From: Euperipatoides rowelli
Lineage: Eukaryota; Onychophora; Udeonychophora; Euonychophora; Peripatopsidae
Strand: one strand, 5' to 3'
Assembly: GCA_003024985.2 (NCBI GenBank)
Contig: PXIH01S0004610.1
Length of the DNA: 11,788 bases
The position numbers and the translations under genes are program-made. This document shows, one piece after another, positions 1 through 8,172 of this stretch (its first letter is position 1; each line of letters starts with the position of its first letter). The notes beneath the pieces are model-generated. The model worked only from the letters and a program-made list of their open reading frames with translations. It ran no database searches and was not told the DNA's origin.

Positions 1-190
1 GGGGGGAATACCGTGAAAATGCCATTTTGTACTATTTTCAATATTTACCAAATTTGATATTCTTTTGTATGAAATGTGTATATACATTTAAAAGTAGGAT
101 AACTAATCATTTTCATGTATAAACATTTATCTTAACTTTAACCATTTTGCCACAAGAACAAATCTTACTTAAGTGCGCGGTATTCCCCCC
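1..190. mobile_element. MITE-like element with 13-bp inverted ends
   Basis: The window opens with GGGGGGAATACCG (1-13), and the exact reverse complement CGGTATTCCCCCC closes the stretch at 178-190. Just inside the ends the arms diverge, although both carry a CAAAATGG or CCATTTTG block (near 22-30 and 142-149). The interior of about 165 bp is AT-rich and has no ORF. Terminal inverted repeats without coding capacity are the hallmark of a MITE. The left end coincides with the window edge, so the target duplication cannot be read and the element may extend further left. No superfamily is assigned. Confidence 0.45.
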
Positions 191-191
191 A

Positions 192-410
192 CTTCCCCTA
201 CTTGGTGTGGCTGAGTCTATTTCTGCCTTTAACAGGGTCAGAGTAAGTGATGATTACTAAATAATAGTTGATGTTTTGCATAAGACTAATATATCCGAGC
301 ATAGCATTGATAATTATTTTAGAATTGGGAAGAAAATTGCAGACAGATGTAGGCCCTTGCTAATTACTATTTTAATCTACAGTATCTTTCAGGATGATCA
401 GTTCAATATT
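192..410 (+). pseudogene. Possible retroelement ORF1-like fragment, broken
   Basis: Read in the frame starting at 192, this stretch is open except for one TAA at 258-260, until a TGA near 408. It encodes a GC-richer, protein-like segment. Its recognisable part is around 285-365: SIDNYFRIGKK followed, six residues on, by RPLLITI. A basic RLGK-type motif a few residues before RP(I/L)L(I/V) is typical of ORF1-like proteins carried by some non-LTR retrotransposons. This is recognition from family pattern, not a search. There is no start codon, the frame has an internal stop, and it abuts the MITE end at 190, so it is a dead fragment at best. Alternative: a chance open stretch. Confidence 0.3.
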
Positions 411-420
411 TGACCTGAGT

Positions 421-818
421 GCTGAGTACATACAAATTTAGACCTATAATGGTTTTAAGCTCAGAAGGGGGAGAGTTTTTTAATCTATTTTTTTTTTAGG
501 ATGAAGAGGAGAGAGAATCAGTTTAAAACTATGACCTTGGGAATTATTGAATATTTTGCAGAGTGATTTCTTGAATCTATCAAACGCTGTCATAAGTTCA
601 AGTTATCACTCTGCAAGATATTCAAAAACTCTCAACTCATCTAGTTTAGACTGATCACCATCCCCTAAAAATAGATTTAAAAATGTTCCCCTTTTGAGAT
701 TAAATGCATTATAATTTTTTACATGTACTCCACACTTATACATTCAAAATATTCTCCATTCTAAGCTCAAAAGCATTATAGATTTTGCTGTACTCAACAA
801 CTGCCCTCAAGGTCATAG
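421..818. repeat. Foldback (long imperfect inverted) repeat
   Basis: The centre is a strong hairpin: 547-575 pairs with 597-625 (21-bp outer block with one mismatch, plus CTTGAA/TTCAAG) around a 21-nt loop. Outward, weaker complementarity continues. The GAGTAC...TATAATG...AATCTATTTTT series at 424-500 recurs in reverse complement at about 665-730, and AGTTTAAAACTA near 520-531 pairs with TAGTTTAGACT near 642-652. A third, shorter reverse-complement copy of the GAGTAC...TATAATG...AGCT motif lies at about 735-795, and CAAGGTCATAG at 808-818 mirrors CTATGACCTTG at 529-539. There is no coding capacity. It is best explained as a foldback/MITE-type element with a tandemly duplicated right arm. Confidence 0.6.
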
Positions 819-1999
819 GTTTAATTGGTATTAAAAATTTCACCATTGTCTAGAAATTTGATTTCTTAAAAACTTTAAAAATTACTTATTCTGCATAAAA
901 AAAATAATGAAATAGCTTAGATATTTTCAAACAGTTTCAGCTGAAATAACATTTTTTAAAAGCTAGCTGTAGTATGTTAATTGTTTTCCTCAAATAGCAG
1001 AAGTACCAAACACTGCCATTAATGTGGTTGATCTTATATTAAGGAAAAATACTTTAGAGAAAGGTTTAATTTTATTCATTCTTGAAAATAAGAAAACAAG
1101 TTAGCTGAATTATAGGTTGTAATCGTGATGAGTATATTCTGTGTTTGAAAATATTAGCATGGTGGAACTATTTCTTTGAGAGGAAAAAAATCATTATTTT
1201 TGCATGAGAAAAGAATTATATAAATCTTTAGTGCGTAATAATGAAAAGAAGAAAAACCTTGCAGCAAATAATTTATTGATTACCTAAAATCAAGCTCTGA
1301 TATCAACCATGGAATTCTTATGTTTTGGGTGTTAAGTAATAAGCATTTAAATATTTTTAAAGCATTTGATTATTATTTCTAAAGTTGTAAATTAGAGAGG
1401 TCATGTTGATCTTCAAAATAGATTTTGTTGCTGTTACTTTATTTAAGACTTATACTATAAAACTTAAACATACAATCCTTTTATTGCAATTAAGTATATT
1501 CAATTTAAAAGCCTGCATGTGTAAATAAAACCATAGTCATGTTTTTTTTTTTCAGGGATAACATATACAAAATCTGAATTGATTCTTCATTTTCCTTATT
1601 GATTTATTATGAACTGTAAGCTTCATTGATTACATTTCAGTTATAAAAACCAATATATTTCTTTTAATGTATAAAAATAATGTTACTGTATATGTGATAA
1701 TAAAAATGAATGTTGGTGGATTTAAAAACATTTCATTAGGGTTATTTGTAAAGTGATTTTAATTAAAACGATTTAAAGGGTTATTATAATGTATTAATGT
1801 TTGGCTATTAATTGCCATCAATTTCTGGTATCCCCATGTAATTATCTCATTCATTGATCAAGAACGATTAGTTCAGCTAGAATATTTCATGTTTATTCAT
1901 TTAGAATGAACTCTGTTTATTTTATTTTTATATTCAGTGCAAAAGTTCTTTTTTACATCTGCCTTTCATATTTTTACTGATTTAAAAAATCTATTTTAG
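819..1999 (+). other. Intron or upstream flank, no gene seen
   Basis: AT-rich sequence with many T and A homopolymers and no convincing exon or transposon protein. The 3' end acts as an intron end for the exon beginning at 2000: a pyrimidine-rich stretch around 1940-1975, an ACTGAT branch-like sequence near 1976-1981, and the acceptor CTATTTTAG ending at 1999. How far the intron extends to the left is unknown. Confidence 0.6.
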
Positions 2000-2145
2000 A
2001 ATGAGTTTACTTCACTGACGGCCCAGGTTCAAATTGCAGCAGAAAATCAGCGATTACTACAACAACAGATTGACTGCCTCATCTTTGAGAATGAGTTGTT
2101 ATTGGAGGAGCTGGAGAAGAATGGAATCATAAGCCCTGACACAAG
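2000..2145 (+). CDS. Internal exon A, coiled-coil segment of unrecognised protein
   Basis: This 146-nt exon is bounded by acceptor TTTTAG|AATGAG and donor ACAAG|GTTAG. Starting at phase 0 it gives 48 codons plus AG, which pairs with the first base of the exon at 5105 to make Arg. The peptide opens NEFTSLTAQVQ and ends NGIISPDTR. It has a regular leucine-zipper heptad: L6, A13, L20, L27, L34 at d and V10, Q17, I24, N31, L38 at a, with a polar Asn at an a position as in parallel dimers. The base composition is clearly richer in G+C than the flanks. The true start lies upstream in another exon; the in-frame ATG needed for initiation is not present here (the ATG at 2001 is out of frame). The likely role is oligomerisation within a larger scaffold-like protein. 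I do not recognise the family. Confidence 0.85.
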
Positions 2146-2289
2146 GTTAGACTTAGTTTTAATGAATAAGGTTTTAATATAAAAGCTGATTTGTGTATCT
2201 ATTTTATATACTGTATATCACATATACAATATAAATCTGTGTGTGTGCTGTAGGCTATATTATATACAAATATGTATAGATACAGTATA

Positions 2290-2905
2290 TATATTTTATT
2301 TATTCGTTTATTATAAGGCATAGCCTTGTTACATAGGATAAGAATTAAGAAATCAACAGAATAAAGGTCAAAATAATTATATAAAGTGTTCAACATAATG
2401 CATAATTGGTGTTAATTACAAGCTGTCTAGGTAGTTATCTAGCGTTTAAACTTCTAAAACCGATATTACTGTAGGTTGTAAGCTGTAACATAATGTACAA
2501 TTCTAGAGATAATGGAGTTACTTCTACAATATATAACCAATGACTTAAATTGGTGGTCTCTGGACATTACTCCATTGATTGAACAGACCAGCATTATTCA
2601 CTTCCATAATGATCTCTCTACCATGAAAACTAAGTCATACCTTGAATAGGTGAAAAAAAAGACCTGTTGATGAGAATCTTATTGAGTCTAAAGTTTAATA
2701 TTCTGGAATTGGTTTTGTAATACTTCTATAACACTTTTCAAGTTTTAAAATTTCCGTTGTTTCTATAAACAATTTTTGAACTGAAATACTCCAACATAGG
2801 CTGCAAGCAATAGCCAAAAATTAAATCAAAAGTTTTATTAAAATTTTTTAATTTATTTCTAATAAAAGTATATTTTTCTCATACTTTTTGCCACATGATC
2901 TACGT
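2290..2905 (-). mobile_element. LINE 3' part (post-RT region and 3' tail), degenerate
   Basis: This is the minus-strand continuation of the reverse transcriptase fragment at 4013-4790, separated from it by the hAT-like insertion. Immediately past the target duplication the frame reads HVAKSMRKIYF, continuing a VDHV-type segment that normally follows the LGVIxDNK motif of CR1/jockey-like reverse transcriptases. Shifted frames farther on give a FGYCLQPMLEYFSS-like stretch, as expected for the region after the polymerase core. The likely 3' end is around 2290-2330, where the minus strand reads a small hairpin AAGGCTATGCCTT (2316-2328) and then AATAAACGAATAAATAAAAT, an AATAAA-type tail like those ending many invertebrate LINEs. 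Stops and frameshifts are frequent. The tail call is less certain than the part next to 2898. Confidence 0.55.
2898..2905. repeat. Left target-site duplication of hAT-like element
   Basis: ATCTACGT here matches ATCTACAT at 4013-4020 with one difference. Eight-bp duplications are the rule for hAT transposition. Merging the two copies restores one continuous LINE reading frame (FYVD|HVAKS) on the minus strand. Confidence 0.7.
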
Positions 2906-4012
2906 CGGTGGTGGCAAACAGTAGATTAGATCTACTGGTATATCTCCAGCTGATTTAATGTAATCTCAACATGTATTATGTAATGATTTTCTCTCTCTCG
3001 ACTCTCGTAGTTTGATTTTAAATACTATTACATTAAATTGCCTAATTTACATAACTCAGTTGAAATTTGTGTGTAAAGCAGTATAAAAATGTCTATGGCA
3101 TAATGGCCAAGACTGCAAAATGTTAACATAAACTATTACACATCATTTCTAATCATTGGAATAATCACTGTTCAACAAATCAAGGCAGTGGTAACAGTTC
3201 CATGAATTTCACAAAAATATTTTGAACATTTGTCTCAGTGGGAAGAGTACTTCATTTAATTCCCAACATATTCATAACCTCTGTCTCATTTTTTTTTTTG
3301 TGGCAACCAGTCATGTGAGAGCTGTAACCACATGTTCAAACTATACTTGCCAGGCTTTAAGCTTATATACAATACTTCTTCTAAACATATTGGTCATTGC
3401 TATTATTCACAATAAAAAAAAGTGAAAGGTACCATAGTGCAAAATAAAATGTACTATGTAAAATATAAACAAATTAAAATTACTAAGATGTCATAACAGC
3501 ATAAAAAAAAACGGGAATGTAATATAAATAATGAATAAATGCATTATTTCTCAGTGTAAAAAAATATTCCAGTTTTAACAAGCTGGAAATTCAAATAAAA
3601 AATTTGAAATCATTGTTTATAAAGTTAATATTTTTTCTTGCTATTAGAAATAAAGTAATTGATTTGTTATATTCCATTACAGCCATTTGACCAATATGCA
3701 TACATTGTAGTGTGTAACCTGTAAGTTTTACAAAAATATCAGATGTTACATTCAAACATCAGACAATTACATAAAATTTCATAAGGATCTCAAAGTAATT
3801 ATTTAGATTTTTTTTCAAAAATTAAAATTTGGGTCAAATTTGACCCAGAATGGCTGTACAAGGGTTAATTCTTAAAGTATAAAAAAAAAACATTCAAACA
3901 GCCAAAAAAAAAAAAAAAGCTTAAAAATATATATTAAAAAAAATGAAATGGACCGTGGCATTTGTGAAAATTTAGAAGTAGCTCATGAGCTAGAAAAGTC
4001 TGGTCAACACTG
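2906..4012. mobile_element. Non-autonomous hAT-like DNA transposon inserted in LINE
   Basis: This 1,107-bp element is flanked by the 8-bp duplication ATCTAC(G/A)T. Its ends are CGGTGGTGGCAAAC (left) and, on the minus strand, CAGTGTTGACCAGA (right). They match at 8 of 14 positions and fit the loose CAGTG...-type hAT termini. Each end has a palindrome a short way in: CAGTAGAT-TAG-ATCTACTG at 2919-2937, and TAGCTCATGAGCTA at 3979-3992. The interior is AT-rich with no transposase recognisable; the short open frame near 3222-3425 has no family features. The element was therefore mobilised in trans. It splits the antisense LINE, so it is the younger of the two. The superfamily call rests on duplication length and end shape; a degenerate autonomous relative is not visible here. 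Confidence 0.7.
3831..3868. repeat. 16-bp palindrome with piggyBac-like end
   Basis: GGGTCAAATTTGACCC (3831-3846) is a perfect palindrome. It is followed by a short segment ending ACAAGGGTTAA. Read on the minus strand this is TTAACCCTTGTACAGCCA and then the palindrome, which resembles the TTAA-CCC termini of piggyBac-type elements. I could not find a matching opposite end, so it is either a solo end or an internal part of the hAT-like element at 2906-4012. Confidence 0.35.
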
Positions 4013-4020
4013 ATCTACAT
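4013..4020. repeat. Right target-site duplication of hAT-like element
   Basis: ATCTACAT, the partner of ATCTACGT at 2898-2905. It lies inside the LINE coding remnant, directly after the codons for SFY VD on the minus strand. Confidence 0.7.
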
Positions 4021-4790
4021 AAAAGCTGAATTTATTGTCAATAACTCCTAAGTTTTATGAATTTTGACTGACAAGATGGGAAAATTCATTTAATAGATAG
4101 GTGCAATTGGAGAATTTTAATCTTTACGACTTTACAACTATTTTCTATGTTAATTAGTAAGCCATTATCTAAACACCAATGCTGGAATAAATTTGTCATT
4201 TTGTAGGAGTAGAGACTATTCTGATGTCCTCAGTGAACTGTAATACACAGTGAAATACTGATTTTAAATCATGTAGGAATATATCAAATTATACAGAGAA
4301 CAACACAGCCCTCTGGGGTAGGCCAAGATTAATAGTAACAAAATCAGATACTATCACATTATGTTTTATTCCAACAACACTAATCCTATCACTAATGTAG
4401 TAAATTACCCAGTTTATAATATAGGAATCAAATTGTAAGAGATGAAAGTATGTTGATAAGAACAAAGACAATGGTATTAAAAGCTGATGAGAAATTAAAT
4501 ACTGTCAGTATTTGTCATTTTTCTATACCTTCGTAAATATACTCCAAGAAACAGAGGAGATTGAATGTTGTTTAGAAAAACATTATGTTGACTAGGTGTT
4601 AATATGTCAAAAGAAGATAAATCAATGCTGTTAATCAGCTTCTCCATTATTTTGGCCAATGCTGAATTCATTATAATTGGCCTATAGGATTTGTTACCCT
4701 TTTGTTGATTGGGGCAATTTGTCTATTTTGAATTCTATATTAAATAATAATAGGTATTTAATGAATAATGGACATTTTTTTATGAGGGAA
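4013..4790 (-). pseudogene. LINE reverse transcriptase remnant (CR1/jockey-like)
   Basis: Read on the minus strand from high to low coordinates, successive reverse transcriptase landmarks appear in the correct order but in shifting frames: QIAPINK (about 4720), GNKSYRPI and SALAKIMEKLI (4698 to about 4640), ILTPSQH (4605-4585), motif A as FNFSSAFNTI (4499-4470), NWVIYYISDR (about 4414-4385), motif B as GLPQRAVL (from 4324), motif C as FTEDI (4237-4223), WCLDNGLLINIE (about 4178-4143) and LGVIDNKFSFYVD (about 4051-4013). Both motif A aspartates read as Asn, and the FADDT box of motif C reads FTEDI. There is a frameshift between motif A and NWV and another before GNK, plus stops. The element is dead. 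No endonuclease domain is seen upstream, so it is probably 5' truncated near 4790-4900. It lies antisense within the host gene's intron. Confidence 0.8.
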
Positions 4791-5104
4791 AATGATAGTT
4801 GGTTTTTAGCCATAGTGAAGGAAGGGGTGTATGTATAAGTACATTAGAGCCATGATTTAAGTCATTTCATCATTGAGTGTTGAGACTAATTTTTCATTTT
4901 GAATTGTTTTTTTCTCCATTGAATTGTTGGTAACAGCTTAATTAAATTTATATAAGAAAACATCCTCGTGCATTAATTTTTTATTTATTTTATAAAATTT
5001 GTGCCAAGTATCACTTAATTTAAATTATATTAAAATCAACTTTGTAGCCTCATTAAAACAAAAATTTTAGCTTACATTTTCTATAAAAAAGTTAACATTT
5101 TTAG

Positions 5105-5513
5105 GCAAAAGTGGTTGCGAGAGCCGCGTCGTCCTTTGACGTTAAGCAGCTCTCAGTCACATGATTCTGGTGTGGCTCTACTATTGGAGCGTGCACGAGC
5201 CAGCATCAACTCTCAGCACGCTAATAGTGATCGTGACAGTGGTGTTACTACATATCAGCTGGGAGATACACCCTCTAGTGGACCCACAACTCCTCCAGAA
5301 CTGTCTTCCATCCAGGATTATGTTACTTCAGTCCCAGTACCACATGAAGATGAGCAGTACGATTCTGATTCATCATTAATGGAAGCTGCTAACAAAAGCT
5401 TAAACTTGAGCCAGTCTTTGGGGCAGCAATGTATAGATTTTGATGGCTCAACTGAAACCAGTGAAGAAGATGAAAGCAGTTTAGATGAAGCTCAATTGAA
5501 TACAATACAGGCA
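5105..5513 (+). CDS. Internal exon B, disordered Ser/acidic region of same protein
   Basis: A 409-nt exon with acceptor ATTTTTAG|GCAAAAG and strong donor GCA|GTAAGT, so it ends at phase 0. The first base completes the split Arg from exon A. It encodes residues 49-185 of the joined fragment: QKWLREPRRP, then a Ser-rich stretch, an amphipathic ALLLERARASI segment (about residues 73-83), a proline-directed patch TPSSGPTTPPEL (104-115), and two acidic clusters (EDEQYDSDSS about 130-139; STETSEEDESSLDEA about 164-178). The tetrapeptide DSGV occurs twice (69-72, 93-96). The composition predicts disorder and phosphorylation. There are no catalytic or membrane features. Reading through the donor would add only VSFSFSLK before a TAA ending at 5540, which looks like intron. 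An upstream TTG or CTG start is not needed, since this is an internal exon. Family not recognised. Confidence 0.88.
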
Positions 5514-6627
5514 GTAAGTTTTTCTTTTTCTTTAAAATAATAAGCTATCTTAATTCAACGTATAATTAAACTTCATAATTTTTTTAGACAGTATTACAAT
5601 TTAACCTTAAATGCTTATTTTTTTATTTAAAAGTTAAGATGAACAATTTAGTTGTTTTTTTTTTCCTTGAGTAAGCTATAACATCTTCCTCTCTTTTTAA
5701 TTATGTGATATGAATTTTATTTAGTTTTAATTTGTTTTCACAACAAAATGCTGGTTTCCTAAAAAAAATATGCAATGTTTTAAGATTGATTACTTTTTTA
5801 CTTAGATTTTGTTAGGCTTTATGGATGGAAATGCTATTTTACCAAAATCAATTTATACTGCATATGCAATATAAATATTTCCAGTTTAATAACCATGCTT
5901 GATGAGATTTATTGGATTTGTTCCTGATTTTTAAAATATACATAATTTACATTGTTTTATTTAAAAATATATTAAAATGATTCAAGTATAATATCTAGTT
6001 TAGGCTACTAAAAGCCTACTGTATATAGCCGGAATATTATGCAATATTATTTTGAACTTTCTTTCAAGCATGAAATTATAAATATATTTATTAATTCATT
6101 GTTTGGATATTGTTGATCAGTTGGGTTGTTCATGAAATTTCAAATAACTTTACTGTAATTATAGTCTTTTATTTTTTGAGGAAATATAATCTGTAATTGT
6201 GCCAAAATTAATATAGTGATATATATAATATACTTGAGTGCATGACTATACAAAAGCAAACATGGTAAAGATTAACTTCAAGATTTAGTTGATAGTGAAT
6301 CCAGGAGAAACTCTTTACTAATTTTAGTTCTTTTTCTGTTTCAAATAATTACTGCTTACAGTAATACAAACTTATTCATATGAGTAGATAAGTTTGAATA
6401 CTGACCGAATCAGATCAAACCTTTTTCTTTTTCCATTATACTTTTGTACAGTACTTCTAAACTTCAGGAAATGAATATTTGGGATATTGGTGTGAAATGG
6501 ACAGAACATAATGATTTCCCAACTCATTCTAAGAGGTTTTTATTTTTTAAGCTTTTCAAATGAATTAAAAAAAAAAGGTAAACAGCAACAGCTCAAAAAA
6601 TTGTAGCAATTATGAATCCACTAACAC
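5514..6627 (+). other. Downstream intron, no confirmed gene
   Basis: Begins with GTAAGTTTTTC and continues as AT-rich sequence with long T tracts. No transposon protein is recognisable. One weak candidate exon (6468-6535) is discussed under findings. The next exon of the host gene is not identified in the window, so this intron may run to the end of it. Confidence 0.65.
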
Positions 6628-6745
6628 AGGGCCATAGCTATGGGGTGGGGGAGAATTGGGGGCAATACCCTACCTTTAAATATCAATGCCCTATCTTAAA
6701 AATAGTATAAAATTAATATTTTTATGCTATTTTTAAGGTAGGGCA
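6628..6745. repeat. Transposon-like end and hairpin with TGCCCTATCTTAAAAATAG arms
   Basis: The left part, CAGGGCCATAGCTATGGGG and following G-rich sequence (from about 6628), looks like a DNA-transposon end. Next come two copies of a CCCTA(C/T)CTT motif (6668-6676 and 6689-6697). The arm TGCCCTATCTTAAAAATAG (6687-6705) is then mirrored by CTATTTTTAAGGTAGGGCA (6727-6745), with one mismatch over 19 bp and a 21-nt AT loop. No coding sequence is present. Confidence 0.5.
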
Positions 6746-7390
6746 AATTTATTCTTGACAACTTTACAAATTTCTTAACTCTTCTAAGCACAATTAAATT
6801 GTCAAAATAATCTGAGGTTTGTATCAATTGTTTAATTCAATTTGAGATATACAGTCGTACCTATATTTAAATATGATTACAGAAGACACATTTTTCTTTC
6901 AGTTCATAGAAGAAATTTTAATGTCACTTTAAAAAAGTGACTGCAGACGCATCTAATTTATTAGTCAACCATGTGTTTCAATTATATACTAATTTGGTAG
7001 CCTATATCAATTTATTGATTTTTCTCCTGCTTGTACTTTGTTTATCTCAACATTAAATCCCCAATAATATATAAAAAAAATAATTGTTGGCAGTTTATAA
7101 TTATAAGTTTTTTCATTGTAATAAACTATCGCGATAAATTACATATAATTAAATTTAACAGTAAGCTATTTGTACACTTGTTAAATATAAATTGATTCAG
7201 TATTGCACAAACCATATGAATAACTTTTTCATAGAAAAGTTATAATTTTTTATTAAATGAAATTCATGGTAGCTGCTCGAATTATGGTGGGGGTCATGGA
7301 TGACCAAACTACATATGACACCACATAGTTGACATACTTAGCAGCCAAAAAAAAAAAAACTTATCAAAAATATAAGGAAGTGGTACCGGG
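6746..7390. other. AT-rich non-coding stretch
   Basis: No gene seen. It holds a 10-nt palindrome TATCGCGATA (7127-7136) and a G-rich patch ATTATGGTGGGGGTC near 7283-7297, which loosely resembles the G-rich patch at 6638-6650. An A13 run follows at about 7349-7361. Confidence 0.5.
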
Positions 7391-7419
7391 CCCCACCTGA
7401 AATTTACGATGCCCTATCT
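7391..7419 (+). repeat. Second copy of the 6668-6696 repeat
   Basis: This 29-nt stretch aligns without gaps to 6668-6696 at 22 of 29 positions, with the last 11 (ATGCCCTATCT) nearly identical. It shows that the two places share an interspersed repeat family. What precedes it (GGTACCGGG) is also GC-rich compared with the flanks. Confidence 0.5.
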
Positions 7420-7776
7420 AACATTTCAACCTTTCTACGGACTTGGTCTAACATGATAGTGACTTTTTTTTCCAGTCATTTCCTCTGAGATTTGTAATAA
7501 GTGCATTACTGAAACTGATGTATGGTGGCATTTGTTTTAAGATCTTAGAAATTTAGATTTTAATCACACAATATTATGTAATAAAAAAAATCACAATTTT
7601 TTTAATTCTAATATTAAACAATTTTTTTTAACTAGTTAAATTAAAAGCTAAACAATAAAAAGTTAATATTTTTAGCTTGCACTTTTTAACTGTACAAATA
7701 ATTTATTTAATAAGATGCGTCTAATTTTATTTGTTTACTTTATAAATATTGATTTAAGCTTAATTCTTCCTAATGA
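7420..7776. other. AT-rich spacer
   Basis: Between the repeat at 7391-7419 and the piggyBac-like element. It is mostly A/T with homopolymers, and no ORF or repeat end can be supported. AGATGCGTCT (7714-7723) is the reverse complement of AGACGCATCT at 6948-6957, without further similarity. Confidence 0.4.
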
Positions 7777-8172
7777 TTAACACTTTCCGCTCCACTTAAA
7801 TTCAGATAATTTGGTTTCTACCGCTACACAATAAAAAACAAATATCAATTTTTTTTTATTATTTGAAATTTCGATTAGAAATATAGAAAAAATAATTTTT
7901 AAATGGTTTACATGAATATCTAATTATTTTTTTTGCACATATGCAGGGATAATTAGGCCTAATGGTATAGGCTACCATATTTATCAAATTTTAAATTTAA
8001 GGTGGCCTAATAAAAATATTATAAAACATATAAGAATAAAATTCTACATTTTTAAAATAAAAATTTAATACAGATTTTAAAAATCAAAACAAAAAAAAAT
8101 GTGTGTCAAACAGAAAGGCCACTTTAACGGTTATATAAAAATTCGGGATTTTTTTTTTTATTGGCGATTTTT

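Larger units (their letters stand above)
2146..5104 (+). other. Intron filled with nested transposons
   Basis: A 2,959-bp intron between the two exons, with GT at 2146-2147 and AG at 5103-5104 (context AACATTTTTAG). Phase is 2. It contains an antisense dead LINE from about 4790 to 2290 with a hAT-like insertion at 2906-4012. The remainder (2146-2290 and about 4790-5104) is AT-rich spacer. The 2200-2300 stretch has an AT-rich imperfect inverted repeat (TATATACTGTAT near 2205 and its complement near 2280). Confidence 0.8.

Noticed and set aside
1541-1600. Splice-acceptor-like polypyrimidine tract and CAG at about 1541-1555
   Set aside because: The sequence that follows has early stops in all three frames and no donor in range, so no exon is supported.
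2029-2039. GGTTCAAATTG resembling a Pol III B box (tRNA or SINE)
   Set aside because: It lies inside the coding exon, there is no A box at the right distance, and no tRNA fold is possible.
2199-2396. 65-codon open frame on the minus strand
   Set aside because: It falls in the LINE 3' region and AT-rich tail, its composition is mostly Tyr/Ile/Asn/Leu from AT-rich DNA, and it has no gene context.
3222-3425. 67-codon open frame on the plus strand
   Set aside because: It lies inside the non-coding hAT-like element, has no transposase or other domain, and has no splice context.
5161-5379. 72-codon open frame overlapping exon B in another frame
   Set aside because: A shadow of the real exon. The exon frame joins in phase to the upstream coiled-coil exon and has a typical disordered-protein composition.
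7127-7136. TATCGCGATA palindrome as a regulatory site
   Set aside because: A single 10-nt palindrome with no promoter or gene next to it; it also differs from the DREF-type TATCGATA.
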